From Endocalyx cinctus (Eukaryota; Ascomycota; Sordariomycetes; Amphisphaeriales; Apiosporaceae), in NCBI GenBank assembly GCA_001600455.1, contig BCKC01000011.1:1019835-1083834 (forward strand): DNA of 64,000 nt. Reading direction: 5' to 3'. This document shows positions 1 to 12,412 of the stretch, piece after piece (the first letter of the stretch is position 1; each line of letters begins with the position of its first letter). Below the pieces are notes generated by a model, which did not search any database, was not told the DNA's origin, and saw only the letters and a list, made by a program, of their open reading frames with translations. Position numbers and translations under genes: made by a program.

Positions 1-120
1 AAACACCCTCCAATGCAAATGAGTAAAAAAGAAAAGAAAGGAAAGGGTATAAGATATATATAATGTTGATAGTCCACCCCCTTTAGAAATGCGACGTTTC
101 AACTCTATACCAAAGCCCTT

Positions 121-1701
121 CTAAAAACACCACAAACTCTTGAATACATTCTTGACCTTGTCGAGAAAAGAATCACTTCCTGATTTCTTGTCCTTATTAT
201 CCTTGTTATCTTTTTTATCCTTGTTATCCTTGTTATCCTTGTTATCCTTGTTATCCTTGTTATCCTTGTTATCCTTGTTATCCTTGTTATCCTTGTTATC
301 CTTGTTATCCTTGTTATCCTTGTTATCCTTGTTATCCTTGTTATCCTTGTTATCCTTGTTATCCTTGTTGTCCTTGTTACCCTTGTTACCGCCTGCACCG
401 TCGTCGCGGTCACGCTGGGTACCGCCACCAGGGTTAGCGGGCGCGGCATCGCTCGTGGTAGGCCCGCCGACCGTGATGGTCAGCAGTTGCGGGTTTTCGT
501 CGAAGACGGTACCGGCCTGGTCCGGCTCGGTCGAGTCGGAAGGGTTCACGTCGTCGTACGGGAAAGCGTACCCGCGGTTATCGATGTTGACGGCGTGGCA
601 GATGCGCGCGTACTGGTTCGTCGGGGTCGCGGTGTAGTAGTTCGAGACCTGCTCGCCGTCCGGCTGGTTCGCGTCGGACAGGATCGTCGACCGGTTGAAG
701 GCCGCGGCGAGACGCGCCCCGATCGCGCCCATCTCGTCCGCGGTATCGGCCGGGTAGCCGCCGAAGGGGCCCGTGGAGCAGCTGAACACGTCGACGGACG
801 CCGGCTTCGCGAAGGTGCCCACGTTGTCGAAGGTGAGGAGGTCGTTCTTGACCCGGCCCGTCAACACGCCCCACTCCGCCTGCGTGTTCACCGTCAGGTC
901 CGTGTCGGTGTACTTGGTCCAGACCTGGTTGACGTAGTCGTCGTACAAGCCGTCGAACAAGGTCGAGTTAATTACGCGCCCGCTGTTGGGGCTCAGGGCG
1001 CGCAGGTTCGACCCGTCGGACCCTTTCACGACGAGCTGCTCCCACCCGCCGCCCGCCTGCGTCAACATATTGCAGATGGTGTCCAACCCGTCTTTGGGGA
1101 TACCCTGGACCGTCTGGACCGCTCCCGAGGTGTTGGTGAGCTGGAGGGCGACGGGGAGGGCCACAAAGTCGACATAACTTATGTTGACGAACAGCTGGAA
1201 CGAATTGTAGGTAAACTCGCAGAAGCCCCACTACAGATTAACGGAGTTAGCGATGTATATACCATTTCCAGCGAGAGGGTGAGAAAGATGAAGATTGAGA
1301 GAAAATTTCAATATTGTTACGATGCAAAATAATTAAAGATAACTCACGTTGTAATTGTAGTTTGGATCCCCCGTGTTCGTCACGCTCGGCTCGACGATAT
1401 TTGGACCCGGATTCAGGAAAAAGTCCAGTTTATTGTTGATACAAAACCATATTCTACCCCCGGCTATCTGTGGGATCGTTAACGTTTGCGTAGAGCCCGC
1501 GGCGCCGAGTGAGATAGCTACGTCGGCTGCCAGTGCCGCTTGGGGTTGGGATGGCGAATCTGGGCGGTACACTGTTGTACCGTCACTCTGAATAAAACAT
1601 GGTTTGTTGTTGTTATTGATCTCGAGTCCTGTGACGTAGGCCCACGCATTGGAGGAGCCCGTGTTATTCACGATGGATATCTTGGTCGTCGACGGTGTCA
1701 T
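121..1701 (-). CDS. GH64 endo-1,3-beta-glucanase with Asn-Lys-Asp repeat tail
   Basis: Two exons, 1701-1348 and 1230-121, joined in frame over a 117-bp intron (donor gtgagt, acceptor tag), give 487 aa. The body matches glycoside hydrolase family 64 (thaumatin-like fold, laminaripentaose-producing beta-1,3-glucanases). Just after the splice site the protein reads WGFCEFTY and then, 16 residues after the Glu, YVDFV. These fit the catalytic Glu and Asp of the family (Glu154/Asp170 in the Streptomyces enzyme), here E123 and D139. The likely role is cleavage of beta-1,3-glucan in cell walls. I see no N-terminal signal peptide: the start is [13 protein letters not shown], already inside the glucanase fold, so secretion would need a non-classical route or a missed upstream exon. 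After the domain (about residue 380) comes a Pro/Gly/Asp linker, then some 20 tandem NKD tripeptides, then a short C-terminal segment ([16 protein letters not shown]) that could form an amphipathic helix. The tail is not part of the GH64 family. Family call is firm; the function of the tail is unknown. Confidence 0.9.
197..380 (-). repeat. 9-bp coding minisatellite (NKD)n in the GH64 tail
   Basis: About 20 near-identical copies of a 9-bp unit, atccttgtt on the plus strand, encode Asn-Lys-Asp on the minus strand. The array is almost perfect in its centre, with KKD and NKG variants at its edges, as expected of slippage or unequal exchange. Several frames stay open through the array (Leu-Leu-Ser on plus, Ile-Thr-Arg on minus), which creates spurious ORFs. 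Confidence 0.97.
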
Positions 1702-4189
1702 CTTGGTGTATGATATAGTACAAAAACACTAGCCTCAAATCCACCAAAAAAGAGAGAGAGCGAGAGAGAAAAGAATGATCTAATGAGATATGTACAGATA
1801 TCCGCTAAATCGGAAATAAGTGTTAGACGAAGAGGTAACGAGAGGATATGGGAATTGATATATGGGATTTAATAAATAACGGTAAAGAATGGACTTGATC
1901 TTGACATGACACAAGAGACGAATATACTAGGCCTCCCAACCTTTTATGAATAAATTATCTGACCACCGTTCAAGGCGCGACGACGATCGCTAACATCTTG
2001 AATACTCGACGAGTGTTTTTGTCAGGGTAGCTGGAACATGTGTTCGGTCGCTTGATGGCGATGAGGGTAACCTGTGACCCCCCTCCATTTCCCATGGGGT
2101 CGCAAATTAGTGAAGGTGTGTACACGCAACTAGGTGACAACCTGGTATTTCCATGGTTAGTGTTTACTTGACATAACTTGGATGCATGTCAAATTTTTTT
2201 TCTCGTGTCTTTCATCAGTAAGATCCAAGAAAAAGATGATGTATGTGTAATCTATCACGTATCGGCATAACCAGGCGCAGCAAGTAAGTAAGTACCTGAC
2301 ATACATCCAAATGGGATGATTTGCAATGCTACTTTACGGGAATAGAAATTAGGTTTTTTGGCTGGCTTGGTTGAATATTCTACAGCGCAAACGGAGGTCA
2401 TGATCGACAGGGTCATTTCCTGACACGTTCAGCTCTTATAAGAGAGGCGTACAAAGGGCGTATATACAGGTTTTAGTAATTGGTAAGTAAACCGCCGGTG
2501 GCGTCACAGACATCAAACTAGAGATATCTCGAGAAACAAAAAGCAAGGATCGAATCAAGACTACGGAGCAAAACTCTGTGCGAACGTAAGGCTTGAGATT
2601 AGAAACTTTAAAAAAAAAAATTAGAACGTAACGTGTCGTTCCAATCATCTTACCAGGAAAGCGTGTCATTTGAATACGGAGAGACATGTGGAGTTGGTTC
2701 GCTTCTACCCGGTCTTGATTGAATGATACATTACGAATCTCGACATCCATTCACGGGAAAAGCCTGTTTGTTTTAATGGGGCTCAGTTGGTTGGCTGTGG
2801 CGATCTTTGATTCCTGTTACAAAAAGACGGTCCCATTTATGACAGCATTTATCCGTAGATGAGCTCTACACGTGAGTTAGCGATGTCTCGGAAAGGTTGA
2901 CGTATGAGGGAGACTAGGTAGGGTTACTTTCGGTCACTGAGAATGAAGAAAATTAGAAGGGGAAAAAAACATGTGATACATATGTGGTCAAATTAAAGTA
3001 AGGGGGAAATTGACTGCGAAAAGCAGAAGGGGTCCGGAAGCGGAAGCGGCCGTAATCTTCTCAAATAAGGGACTTTTCCTTGTAGGATCTTTAAAGGAGT
3101 ATATCATGAGATATTAAGTTATGATATAATCTTAAAACAGACGATAAAGAGGTCAGAAGTATCTCAATCATGAAGTGCTATCTAGATTATGCCTGTCTAT
3201 ACATAGTACATTTTTTCTATTTATTCTTTTTTCCCCCCTCAATTTTCTCCACGATCAACCAACGCGATATTATCCACTCACACTACAACAGTAAATCTGT
3301 CATTATTTCCCCATACTAAGCTACTCCAATATTCCCCTCTTCCTCACGCAAGACTCCAAGGCACGAGGACATGCCTCGAAGGCCAAATCGGGCAGGTCGA
3401 AGAAAGGCTTCTTCTCACTCACACGTGTACGTACGTACATACTAGCATTTTTACGCGTTTGACTTAAGTCGGACAGCCAGTAACGTATATATTTATAATC
3501 CTCGAGATTTCCAGATCTCGATTCCACCTTCTTTCACCATCCCGGATGACCACCCCGTACCTTGTCAGCTTCGGACCCCGAAAGCTAAGGTACAGTAGCT
3601 GCTCATGCAGAGCCAAGTAAGTCCGGCGGAAGCGCCGAGAGAGTTTTGAACTTCAGGCCTAATCACCTGTGCGACCGTCGCGACCAATAGTCGATTCACG
3701 TCAGCCGTATTCATCATCTTACTTTCATACCTAACTACTTAGCTAAAATAAATGTTGAGTTTGCCAAAAAAAAAAAAAAATTGTCGCTAGGATTTTTACG
3801 TGCCTCTAATCCTTTATTCCGCATACGACGTCACGAGCAAGAGCATAAAAACCCCAGGACCAACTTGATCTCGCACGTGAAATCTGTTTAGGACGCGAAC
3901 AGGATTATATCTACTTGGCATCGTGTTGAATATTCATGATTACAACAGGCGATATTTTATTCCGAGCAAAAGTTCTCAAATAATCATCGGATGACTTGCG
4001 AGTAGCTTCGACAATCCTGCTATCATCGCGAAAGGAAAGTCCAGCATTTTGTAAGAAGACGTAGATCACACTACGGAAATAATTGCAATCATCACCCTCG
4101 TAGCGGAAATGACAAGTAAAAATAGACTAGGATCTCTCATTGTGAAGACGCATGCGTATTAGGAAAACAGAAAGTCATCATCATAATCA
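1702..4189. other. Intergenic region between GH64 and GH16 genes
   Basis: About 2.5 kb with no supportable gene. It holds the GH64 promoter side and the GH16 3' flank. It is AT-rich with a poly-A run near 3766-3780. Short minus-strand ORFs at 2436-2750 and 3321-3527 show no recognisable domain. Confidence 0.6.
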
Positions 4190-5511
4190 TCAGTACCAAA
4201 AGCCTAAGATATTCAGCAAACCCAATCCCACGAGAACACCAATCGACGTCGTAGCTGCTAGCAACAATCCAGCCAACTCCTTATGTATAGAATGAACCCC
4301 ATTTTTATTCCCGCTACCGCCGCCATCGCCGTCGTCCCCACCACTACTAGACTGATTCTGTCGAGGCACGCCCAGCCAGGCCCGTGGATCGAAATCCGGG
4401 ATGGAGCACACGGCGTCGGCATCCGAGCACTCCGCTCCACCGCCGCCGTCCCCGGAAACGTTGTAATAAGCCTTGACGTAACTGACGACGGTGACGGCGT
4501 CTTTCGTCGGCGGTCCTCCCGACCACCCGTCGTTTCCGTTGCTCCAGTGACTCAGGAGCAAGTTCCCCGGCGACGAGGGCGAGGGAACGCCTTCCCCGCC
4601 CCCGCCCCCGCTCATCTCGGCGAGCAGGACCCCGTCGGCGAAGAATAGCACGCGCGGCGACGGCGACGGCAGGAAATCGAACCGGTACTCGTGGAAATCG
4701 GCGGTCGGGTCAAACGGTAAGTTGACGGTTTGGAAGGAGTCTTGGCGCTTATCGCTATTCGCATCGTCCTGTTCCTGTTTCGACTGTAATACTAGGTTTA
4801 TTGGGTACGTGTTGTTATCGCGGTTAAACTGCGTCGAGAGTATCTCCATGTCGATTTCTTGTGTGTCGTTGTAGTACTAAATGACGTAAAAAGGTTAGCA
4901 AATTTCTAAACTTCAGGAATGAATAAGATCCCAAGTACCCAGAAGAAAGCGCTGCAAGTCCCCGGGACGTCCGTTATCTTAATACCGGCCCTAAACGTGC
5001 CGTAACTAGCTCCAATACCCGTGGTCGCCACTTCAGCGCTCTTAACCATTTTCCCTCCCTCCTCATCCTGGGCTAGATTGTCCGCACCTGCGACGACGAG
5101 GAATAATCCAGAATCTCCTGTTATTTTCGTGTCGTCGGAAGAAATGTTGTTGGCGACGACGTTACTCGCCTGAAATGACTCCCCGTACGTTCCGTGCGCA
5201 GCCGCGGCGTCCTGGTCGTGTGTTTGCGCCGACCATTCCCGCGTTCCGTCCTCTTCTGCGTCGTCGGATACTATGAGATTTGAATAGGCGAAATTGCTCT
5301 CGAGAGCGGTGTTGAAAAGAAATGTCGTTTTTTCTTCACCTTCTGCGTTTGGCGCGGTCATAGAGTATCCGCATTCGCAAGCTGCTTGTACTGTCGCTGG
5401 GAAGGCGATACCCAGGAAGAGGATGATGTGAGACAGAAAGCTTCGAGATAGAGGTGGACACATCATGCTTCCTTTATCTTTTTTTTTTCCGTTCGTCGCA
5501 CTAATATACAT
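4190..5511 (-). CDS. Secreted GH16-family glucanase-like protein, C-terminally anchored
   Basis: Exons 5511-4939 and 4876-4190 are joined in frame over a 62-bp intron (donor gtactt, acceptor tag), giving 419 aa. Directly after the splice comes YYNDTQEIDMEIL, the GH16 signature E-x-D-x-E with nucleophile E198, D200 and acid/base E202. The motif has no extra residue, the regular-strand form known from lichenases and transglycosylases rather than the bulged laminarinase form. A signal peptide (SFLSHIILFLGIAFPATVQA) lies near the N-terminus; the Met-Met at residues 16-17 (5466-5461) is an equally plausible start. The C-terminus has a Gly/Ser/Asp-rich linker followed by a hydrophobic segment (LAGLLLAATTSIGVLVGLG) ending LNILGFWY, which suggests GPI attachment or a membrane anchor. 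It likely acts on beta-glucan at the wall or membrane. It lies on the same strand as the GH64 gene, 2.5 kb away. Exact substrate cannot be told. Confidence 0.9.
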
Positions 5512-7574
5512 ATACGCTGACTAGAGATTCCTTTTCGACAGAAATAGTGCACAATGCTTGTGCTTCTTATTCGAGACACATGTCAGATCATGGCTTCTTG
5601 GTTCTCTGCGAGAAAACGTGCATTGGTTGGATTCAAATAGAATAAACAGAGATTCGGTATATATCTGTTTTCAAACGTGGCCGTGAAGTAAAGTTCAAGT
5701 TTTGGGAGATCAAAAAAAAAAAGCTGACAACTCCAGTGACACAGAGTACAAAGGACAAACAGTGAGTACGCTCTGCGGCTTTACAAAAAAGATCTGAGGA
5801 TTTTTACTAATAAATGAAATACGAGTAGCTCATAATTATGTATATTCACTTTCCAAAAGCGTGAGGAAATAGCTAACCTAGTCGCTGCCAAGTTGAACTA
5901 ATAACACGAAAAAAGAAGTCGGTGATTGACTAGGAATTCTTCAACCTTCTACCCTCCTTGAAACACACTCATCCCAAGAACAGAGTATGAAATAAAGGAA
6001 AGACACGAGCGACTACCTTCTCTATATGATTCACTCGGAGACTATTAGTTCTGCTTAGTATTTAACTGAAACGAGATGCATCTGTCCGATCGTCTATTAC
6101 TTGGTGAATACGGGGGTATTTAATCGTTCGTTACACTTCATACTCTATTCCCTCAAACCTCGAACCTCGTAACTCTTCTAGTATGCAAAGTAACGAAATA
6201 TATATTATATATATATCGTTCGACCAGATCCATCTATACTACTTACTTACTTGCTCTGCCTATCTATCGAATAGGTGAAGGCGGATGGGTGCATAGATAT
6301 CTATCTACATTGTCTGCAAGTATCCTTTGCTCCAATCTACCTTCATACCTAGTCTCGGCTCGTCCTTCTTACGTTGAGGGAATATAATCACCCGCACCAT
6401 GTTGCGAATTCATCAGGTGGGAAAAAAAAAAATAAAAAAAAAGCATTTATACTAAGTAGCAAGTAACTTCTAATACGTATACAATCGCTCTTGTCGTTCG
6501 ATCACCCCGCCTTCTTCGAGTTAAAATAAAGAGAGAACAAAAAAAGGGAAAAAGAAAAGGTAGTTCAAGTCAATCAATCAATCTGTCTCTCATTCGCGCA
6601 TATTGTCCTTGGTAGCCTCATCTGTCTTGATTTCCAGCGCTGTTTCGCATCTCCCATGTTATCTTGTATCCGCTTGTACCAGTAAGCTCAAAACAGAGCC
6701 ACCAACCCCGAAAGCCAAACCAATTCCTCCTCGAACCCAGTATATATAATTCTCTGCTCTTCCTTCGGACCACCAGGTTCTATTAAATTCCTGCCGACAA
6801 GAGGATATCAAATACGCGTTTAGAAAAGGAAATAAAGGAAATAAAAGAGAGAAAAAAACGAGACAGAAACAAGCAGCTAAATAAATAAAAGAAAAACTAA
6901 AAATTACTGAGAGGTTGCAAGAAAACGACGAAATCAAACTCGCGACGCATATGTATAACAAGGTATCTGAGTTGAAAACATCGGCAAATTCGGATAGAGG
7001 AAAAAGAGTTGAGAGGAAACGTAAATCAGAGCAACGACAACAACAATTAAAATAGTATGAATGCCGTAGCTAAAAAGGACATGATACGAAGAGAAGATTT
7101 GTTGTGTGGTGTTGTGTGTGTAAGGGGGGGAAATGGTCCAGCCAATCCATCCTGCATCGACATTATGGTATATGCGGTTATTTGTTGTACCCGCCCCGAA
7201 AGAGATCATATTTTGTTTTCCCTTTCACCAGATTAATCATAAGTGAGAGCCTAGTTTGCCATCCCAGACCCCCCTTTTGATGAACCAGTGACACCGTTTG
7301 ATGCAGACATTGGATGCAAAAACGCAATTCGCAAAAGACAACAACGAAACCCCCCAGATCAAACTCCCACCACGCGCCGTTTCCATTGCCGAATGAGTTA
7401 AGGGGGGAAAACAAAATCAACAAATTAATATCGCGGAAATTCGAACGAAGAAAACGGAAGAAGCAGATATATGCAAGGCAATTTGCACCTACGCCGTTAC
7501 TTGGATGGAAGGAAATAAACAAAGGAGATCGTGGGTCTCGTTAAAGAAAAAAGAAAAGGGAAAAAAAGAGGTAA
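5512..7574. other. Intergenic region between GH16 and the C2H2 regulator
   Basis: About 2.1 kb holding the GH16 promoter and the 3' flank of the transcription factor gene. It has AT tracts and short ORFs (6659-6961, 6934-7209, 7178-7522) of low-complexity or hydrophobic composition that I do not consider genes. Confidence 0.6.
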
Positions 7575-10444
7575 TTAATACACACTCTCCTCATCAGCTC
7601 CCTGTGAAATCATCGAGGGCGTCGAGACGTTCGATGAAGCCTCGACATCATCGACGTAGCCAATGAGGGCTTGAGAGTGAAGGCGGAATGATTCACCCAT
7701 AAGCCGAGTAATACTATCAAGTTACGTTAGCAATAGACCTAGGAAATAGGATCAAAGTTTAATTATGACTTACCCCCATACGACGACTTCATCCAACATG
7801 GAACCCCAGAGGTGGGCTACCGTTGCGCTCAACTGCTGCGAGCTCGACGCACCATCCGACTCGTTCACAAAGAGCAGCCTCAACTTGTGGTACATAGACA
7901 TCTCTTCCTCGGTAGCAGCTTCTTCGTCATGTTCCAGACGATATAGCCACAGAGTGAGGGTAATCATAAGTTCCATACCACAGAGGGGATGCTCGATGCT
8001 CCAATTCGTCGGCGAGGTTCGAGCTACCCAGCGTACACCTTGACGCACAGCGGTCTCGATGCAGTTGTAGCACTCTTGGATAACCTTAAGCATCTCTGTA
8101 GATCTCTTCACGCGGTCCCGGGCGTTTGACATGGCCGCGGCCACCTCGTAATGATCATGATAACGCAGGGCTTCCTGGACAGTCTTCAGGTCTACCTCGA
8201 GACGGGCACGGGCATTCCGGAACATGGCCTGGGCGTTAAAGATTAACGGGTGTCCCTTGTGAGGGGCGCTGAGCGGGACCGCATCCACTTCGGGTTCGCA
8301 AAGGTCGAGAGATTTCTCCCACGTCTCCAGAGCTAATCGAAGCTTGTATTCGGTCACAACATCCTGTAAAGCTTCAGGACTGCGCTTGTGGTACCACACT
8401 TCAAGGAACAGGGCGTTGATCATAACACGGGTCGCAAAGGCGCTGTACTTCAAAGTCTCGCCTTGAAAGAGGTTATCGTGAGCCACCATGAAAGTGACGG
8501 CAGGCGATGCCTTCAGCTGCTCTTGCCACGCGAACTCGTCCGAAACCTTAGAATTCCAGAGGGCCTCGGTAGACGGCAGCTGCAGGTCTTCAAACTCATT
8601 GAAGCTAATGGCAGGAGTGTGGTTGAAAGTCAACGTGAGCAGGCCGAAAAAGATGTAGACGGCGTAGTAGGTACGGCGGCACCCCTCGTCTTCTATCCAC
8701 TCAGCTCGCGATGGGAGAGCACCTTCCCGGCCATCTTGCCGAAGTTTCAATTCGTAACGGTTACCGGCTACCATGTTTGCGAGTAGACTCTTAATAGAGC
8801 AGGCCCATTCGAGACCCTTCGGATCACCACTCCAGCTGGCGAAGATCATGTTGAGGAGCGAGCTCTGCATAGTCCATAACGGACATCGACGGGAGCTGAA
8901 GTTCTCCTTGTTCTGTAGGAACTGATTTACTAAGACCTTGGCGCCAATGTGAAGCAGGTATGCCTGGTCTTGGTCGAAAGCGTAGAGAGCGCCGATGGAA
9001 AGTACGGCCAATAAGAGCGCCGGAGACACCTCCGTGGCATTGAAAGACGAAGGGTGGAGGAAGGGCAAATGGTGGTGGAACAGACCGAAGTACGTAGCAA
9101 GATACCGGTTAAGAGAGCCCAGATTAGGAACACGGAAACCTTCCGGAATGGCACGTTCGGTGTCGTGGGCTCGAATATTATCCAGTATCAAGTTCCGCTC
9201 ATCATCGCTTTGCACCTGAGGAGCCTTGAAGCCGGCCGAAGCCTGGGCTATGTTAGTCAACGAATACGTATAATCGGGCTCAATAGATTCACGGGGAGTG
9301 CAACAACCGGTGCTGCTACTACCAGCATCCGAAGGGGAATTGCATCTAGACAAGATCTCCAAAGCAGGCTGACGAGGATTGACACTTGGATCCAATGCAG
9401 GTGTAGGTAGCGGGTTTTTAGGATGGGCCTGGGTGGTACTCACATTTGCGAAAGACTGATGGGACTCGAAAGAGCCGGTAGCCGACGTAACTGAATGAGC
9501 CTTAGCGTCCTGAACTTGTTGTGGCATGAAGGTGTCCCAAGGAACAGCTTGAGGCAGAGGCAAAGTACCAGGTTGGTACGGTGTAGCAGGATCTATCAAA
9601 GCTGTGCCGTTGGGGGGATAAGGCATCGTCGGGCTCTGTGCGTATGAGCTAGAATTATCACGCATGGCAGCGGCAGTCGCTTTGTGATGAAGGTCAGCGA
9701 CCAGCATGGCGGCATGCTCAACATCGAAGATACCGTCACTACTGGCCTCGATCTGTTCGCTCAAAGTCGATGTATCAATGGCAATAGATGACTTGGCCGG
9801 AGCCGCGATAGCTCTGGCTTTTGAGGCACCTGCGCGGCGTTTGCCATCACTGGGAAGGGGTGCACCTCCATCTTTAGCGTGAACAGTTCGGTCGTGACGA
9901 AGAAGAAGATCGCGTCGGACGAAGGTACTTCTACACTTCCCACACTTAAAGGGACGTTCCTTAGTATCTATCAGAAGGAATAATAGTTAGCGTTAAAGTG
10001 ATAAACTTAGTGATCAGGAAATATAAGCGTGACTTTTATTTTATTTTTTAGTCGCATGGTGATAATGAATTGGTGTTGAGGGGTAAATGATTCAATGCTA
10101 TGGCGCGCATGACCGTTGGTAGGGTAAGCTAGTAGAGTAGAGGTAGGAGAGGGGAAAGAAAAGAGGCGGGGGAATAAGGTTGGTGTAGATCAAGCTGAGT
10201 CGCGATTCAAGTACCGAATACCTGATACCAAGGTATGATGTGCTACTGAGAATGAGGGGGATCTATCCTGGGTATGGTATTACTTACGCGATCGCTCGTG
10301 TCTGCTACGATGCTCACTCCTACTAAATGCCCTATTACAGTACTGGCATTTATACTTCCGCTCTGGTTGCGCGAGAGAGGCCTTCTTAGGAACCGGTATT
10401 GTCGCGTCTGCGACAGGGAGGACGGCTACGCTGGCACCGGGCAT
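7575..10444 (-). CDS. C2H2 zinc-finger transcription factor with fungal-specific regulatory domain
   Basis: Three exons, 10444-10288, 9967-7774 and 7713-7575, give 829 aa. The 320-bp first intron (gtaagta...tag) splits the codon of the last His of finger 1; the second is 60 bp. Finger 1 is C33-C36-H49-H53 and finger 2 is C61-C64-H77-H82, joined by the classical linker HTKERPF. A basic Ala/Lys stretch follows, then about 200 residues of Ser/Pro/Gln-rich, probably disordered sequence, and from about residue 335 a Fungal_trans (PF04082-type) region (YLATYFGLFHHHLPFLHPSSF). The C-terminus is ITRLMGESFRLHSQ and onward to ESVY. The layout, two N-terminal fingers plus Fungal_trans, is that of AmdX/ADR1-like regulators, but the target genes cannot be read from sequence. 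It lies next to the glucanase pair; no link is shown. Confidence 0.93.
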
Positions 10445-10567
10445 TATGAAATTTATTGTCGTGGAATCGTGTTAAGGAGAGATATGAGAGAAGTGACAAA
10501 ATAGTGATGACGATAAATGAATAGTTGATTCTCAATGACCGGCAGCAACTGTAATGAACTCTTCTGA

Positions 10568-10662
10568 ATGACTTTTTTTTTTCTCTTATCTCTTGATTTT
10601 TCTTTCTTTTCTTTTTCTTTTCCCTTTTTTTTTCTTGTTTTTCTTCTTTTTCTTTTCTCTTA
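10568..10662. promoter_or_regulatory. Pyrimidine-rich tract upstream of the C2H2 gene
   Basis: Almost uninterrupted C/T on the plus strand over about 95 bp, 125-220 bp upstream of the C2H2 start codon; purine-rich in the sense of that gene. Such tracts are common in fungal promoters and leaders. The regulatory role is inferred from position only. Confidence 0.35.
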
Positions 10663-12362
10663 ACGACGATAACTGTGATGCTCCGAAAACCGTGATTTAT
10701 CTTGACCCGTCGCAGACCGATAGTTGAAGATCGTCCGGCTCCTCACTCGCACACGCGCGCTCCCGTGGGATTTAAAGTGTGTCTTCTTGACTCGTCTGAA
10801 TGTAGTTGGTCATTGGTATGGATATCGATATCATGGAATGCGATGGTATAAGGGGATGGGCCTAGGCCTATTAAATCAGTTCTCGATACAAATAAAAATG
10901 TATACGAGAAGATGCAATCGTCCTTGAAATAAAAGGGCGATGCGAATAAATTATCTTATGAATTGTTTTTGGGGTCGCGACAGAATGCGATGATTGATAA
11001 TGAAGAGGGGGTTGTTGGGAGAAATGGGGGATGTCAACGTGTAGAAATATAGGAAATAAAAAAAATATAAAATATTAAAAAAAAAAGATGGAATTGAGAA
11101 AGAAAAAAAAAAAAAAAAAAAGGAGGGGGGGCGGGACAGAAAGGGATGAGGGACACAAAACGAGGGAGGGAGGGAAAATGTTGGGTGGGTTAATCCTCTC
11201 TGAGCAACTAAGGTACAGTACGTATACAACATATAAAATAAAAATGTAGGTACTTACAGGTGACGCTGTTGCTTATCTTTTTATCAATACAGTGCGTTTT
11301 TATCTATATTAGTAGGGGTGTACAGGTCGATGGTAAGGGTAGGACAGCACAAAATAATGTACCTAGTAGTAGGTTAAATAGGGTGAGCTTCAGCGTATTT
11401 TATTATTAAACGGATTGGCGGAAAAGAAGGACGAGATGTATATGTATAGACAGGTAATGTATGGACATGTACAAGTATACAAAAAGTAAAGAGAGGGGAA
11501 ACGTGGGGCCCATAAACCTTGAAATTGATCAGATATGGGAATGACAATGGAATATCAAATGTACCGGTACTTTCTTCTATAGCTCGGACGGGTCTAACAG
11601 GCCGATGATTGAGCTTTACTAAGGCCAAACAAGGATAAGCGAATGGATTAAAACGGGGACGGATGAAATCCGGCTTGATGGTTCGTTTAATGGGGAAGTA
11701 TCTATACATTGATCTCGAATTGTGGAAATTAATTAGCTGTTGCTATGCAAAGTTAGAGAGTCTAATTGTTTGAGCTATGTACCTTAGGTACCTATAGCGG
11801 TTAGGTCATTTGCCAGCGCATTTTTATTACTGAACTAACAAAACACCAGCAAACAGACCTAACAAGGATGTTAGTGGGGTGGAATTGACATGTAGTGGGT
11901 TTATTACGCTGGAGAAACACCCTAGATAACCTACGTGTACTTCAATTGACAGGGGAAAACGGTCTTCTATCTGCCCCTCCAAGCCCTCTCGAGAGTCTCG
12001 AGAGCTTACACCGCATAGCGGTCAGTATAGCACCTGCATCAACGCTCGCTCAACGTTCTTCAGGGGCCCTGTCGGTGCTTGCATGCTTTAACAGCTATGG
12101 AGACATCTTTGCGGTCAAGAGAAGAAATAATGGAAACTTTTACAACTGTACATGAACATATCTATATTATGTACAGATATCTACACCGCTCAAAGTATTA
12201 ATCGATATTCAGTTTCAAATATCCATAGGTAAGCATGATGGGAAAATAATCAGAGTTAGATACGTATATGTACTAGTAAGTAAACAGAGAGAGAGGGAGG
12301 GAGAGAAAGAAGAAGAGAGATAAGAAGGTTGAAGATTATGTGAATACCTACGGATAGTGGAT

Positions 12363-12412
12363 ACCTACCTACCTACCTACCTACCTACCTACCTAGGTAT
12401 CTAGGTAGGTAA
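12363..12412. repeat. (ACCT)8 repeat meeting inverted AGGT units
   Basis: Eight tandem ACCT units (12363-12394) run straight into AGGT-containing units, so the sequence can fold on itself around the palindrome TACCTAGGTA at 12390-12399. Confidence 0.85.

Noticed and set aside
140..637. Plus-strand ORF encoding a long Leu-Leu-Ser repeat
   Set aside because: It is the antisense reading of the NKD minisatellite of the GH64 gene; a 9-bp repeat without stops stays open in several frames. The minus-strand Ile-Thr-Arg ORF (105-449) is rejected for the same reason.
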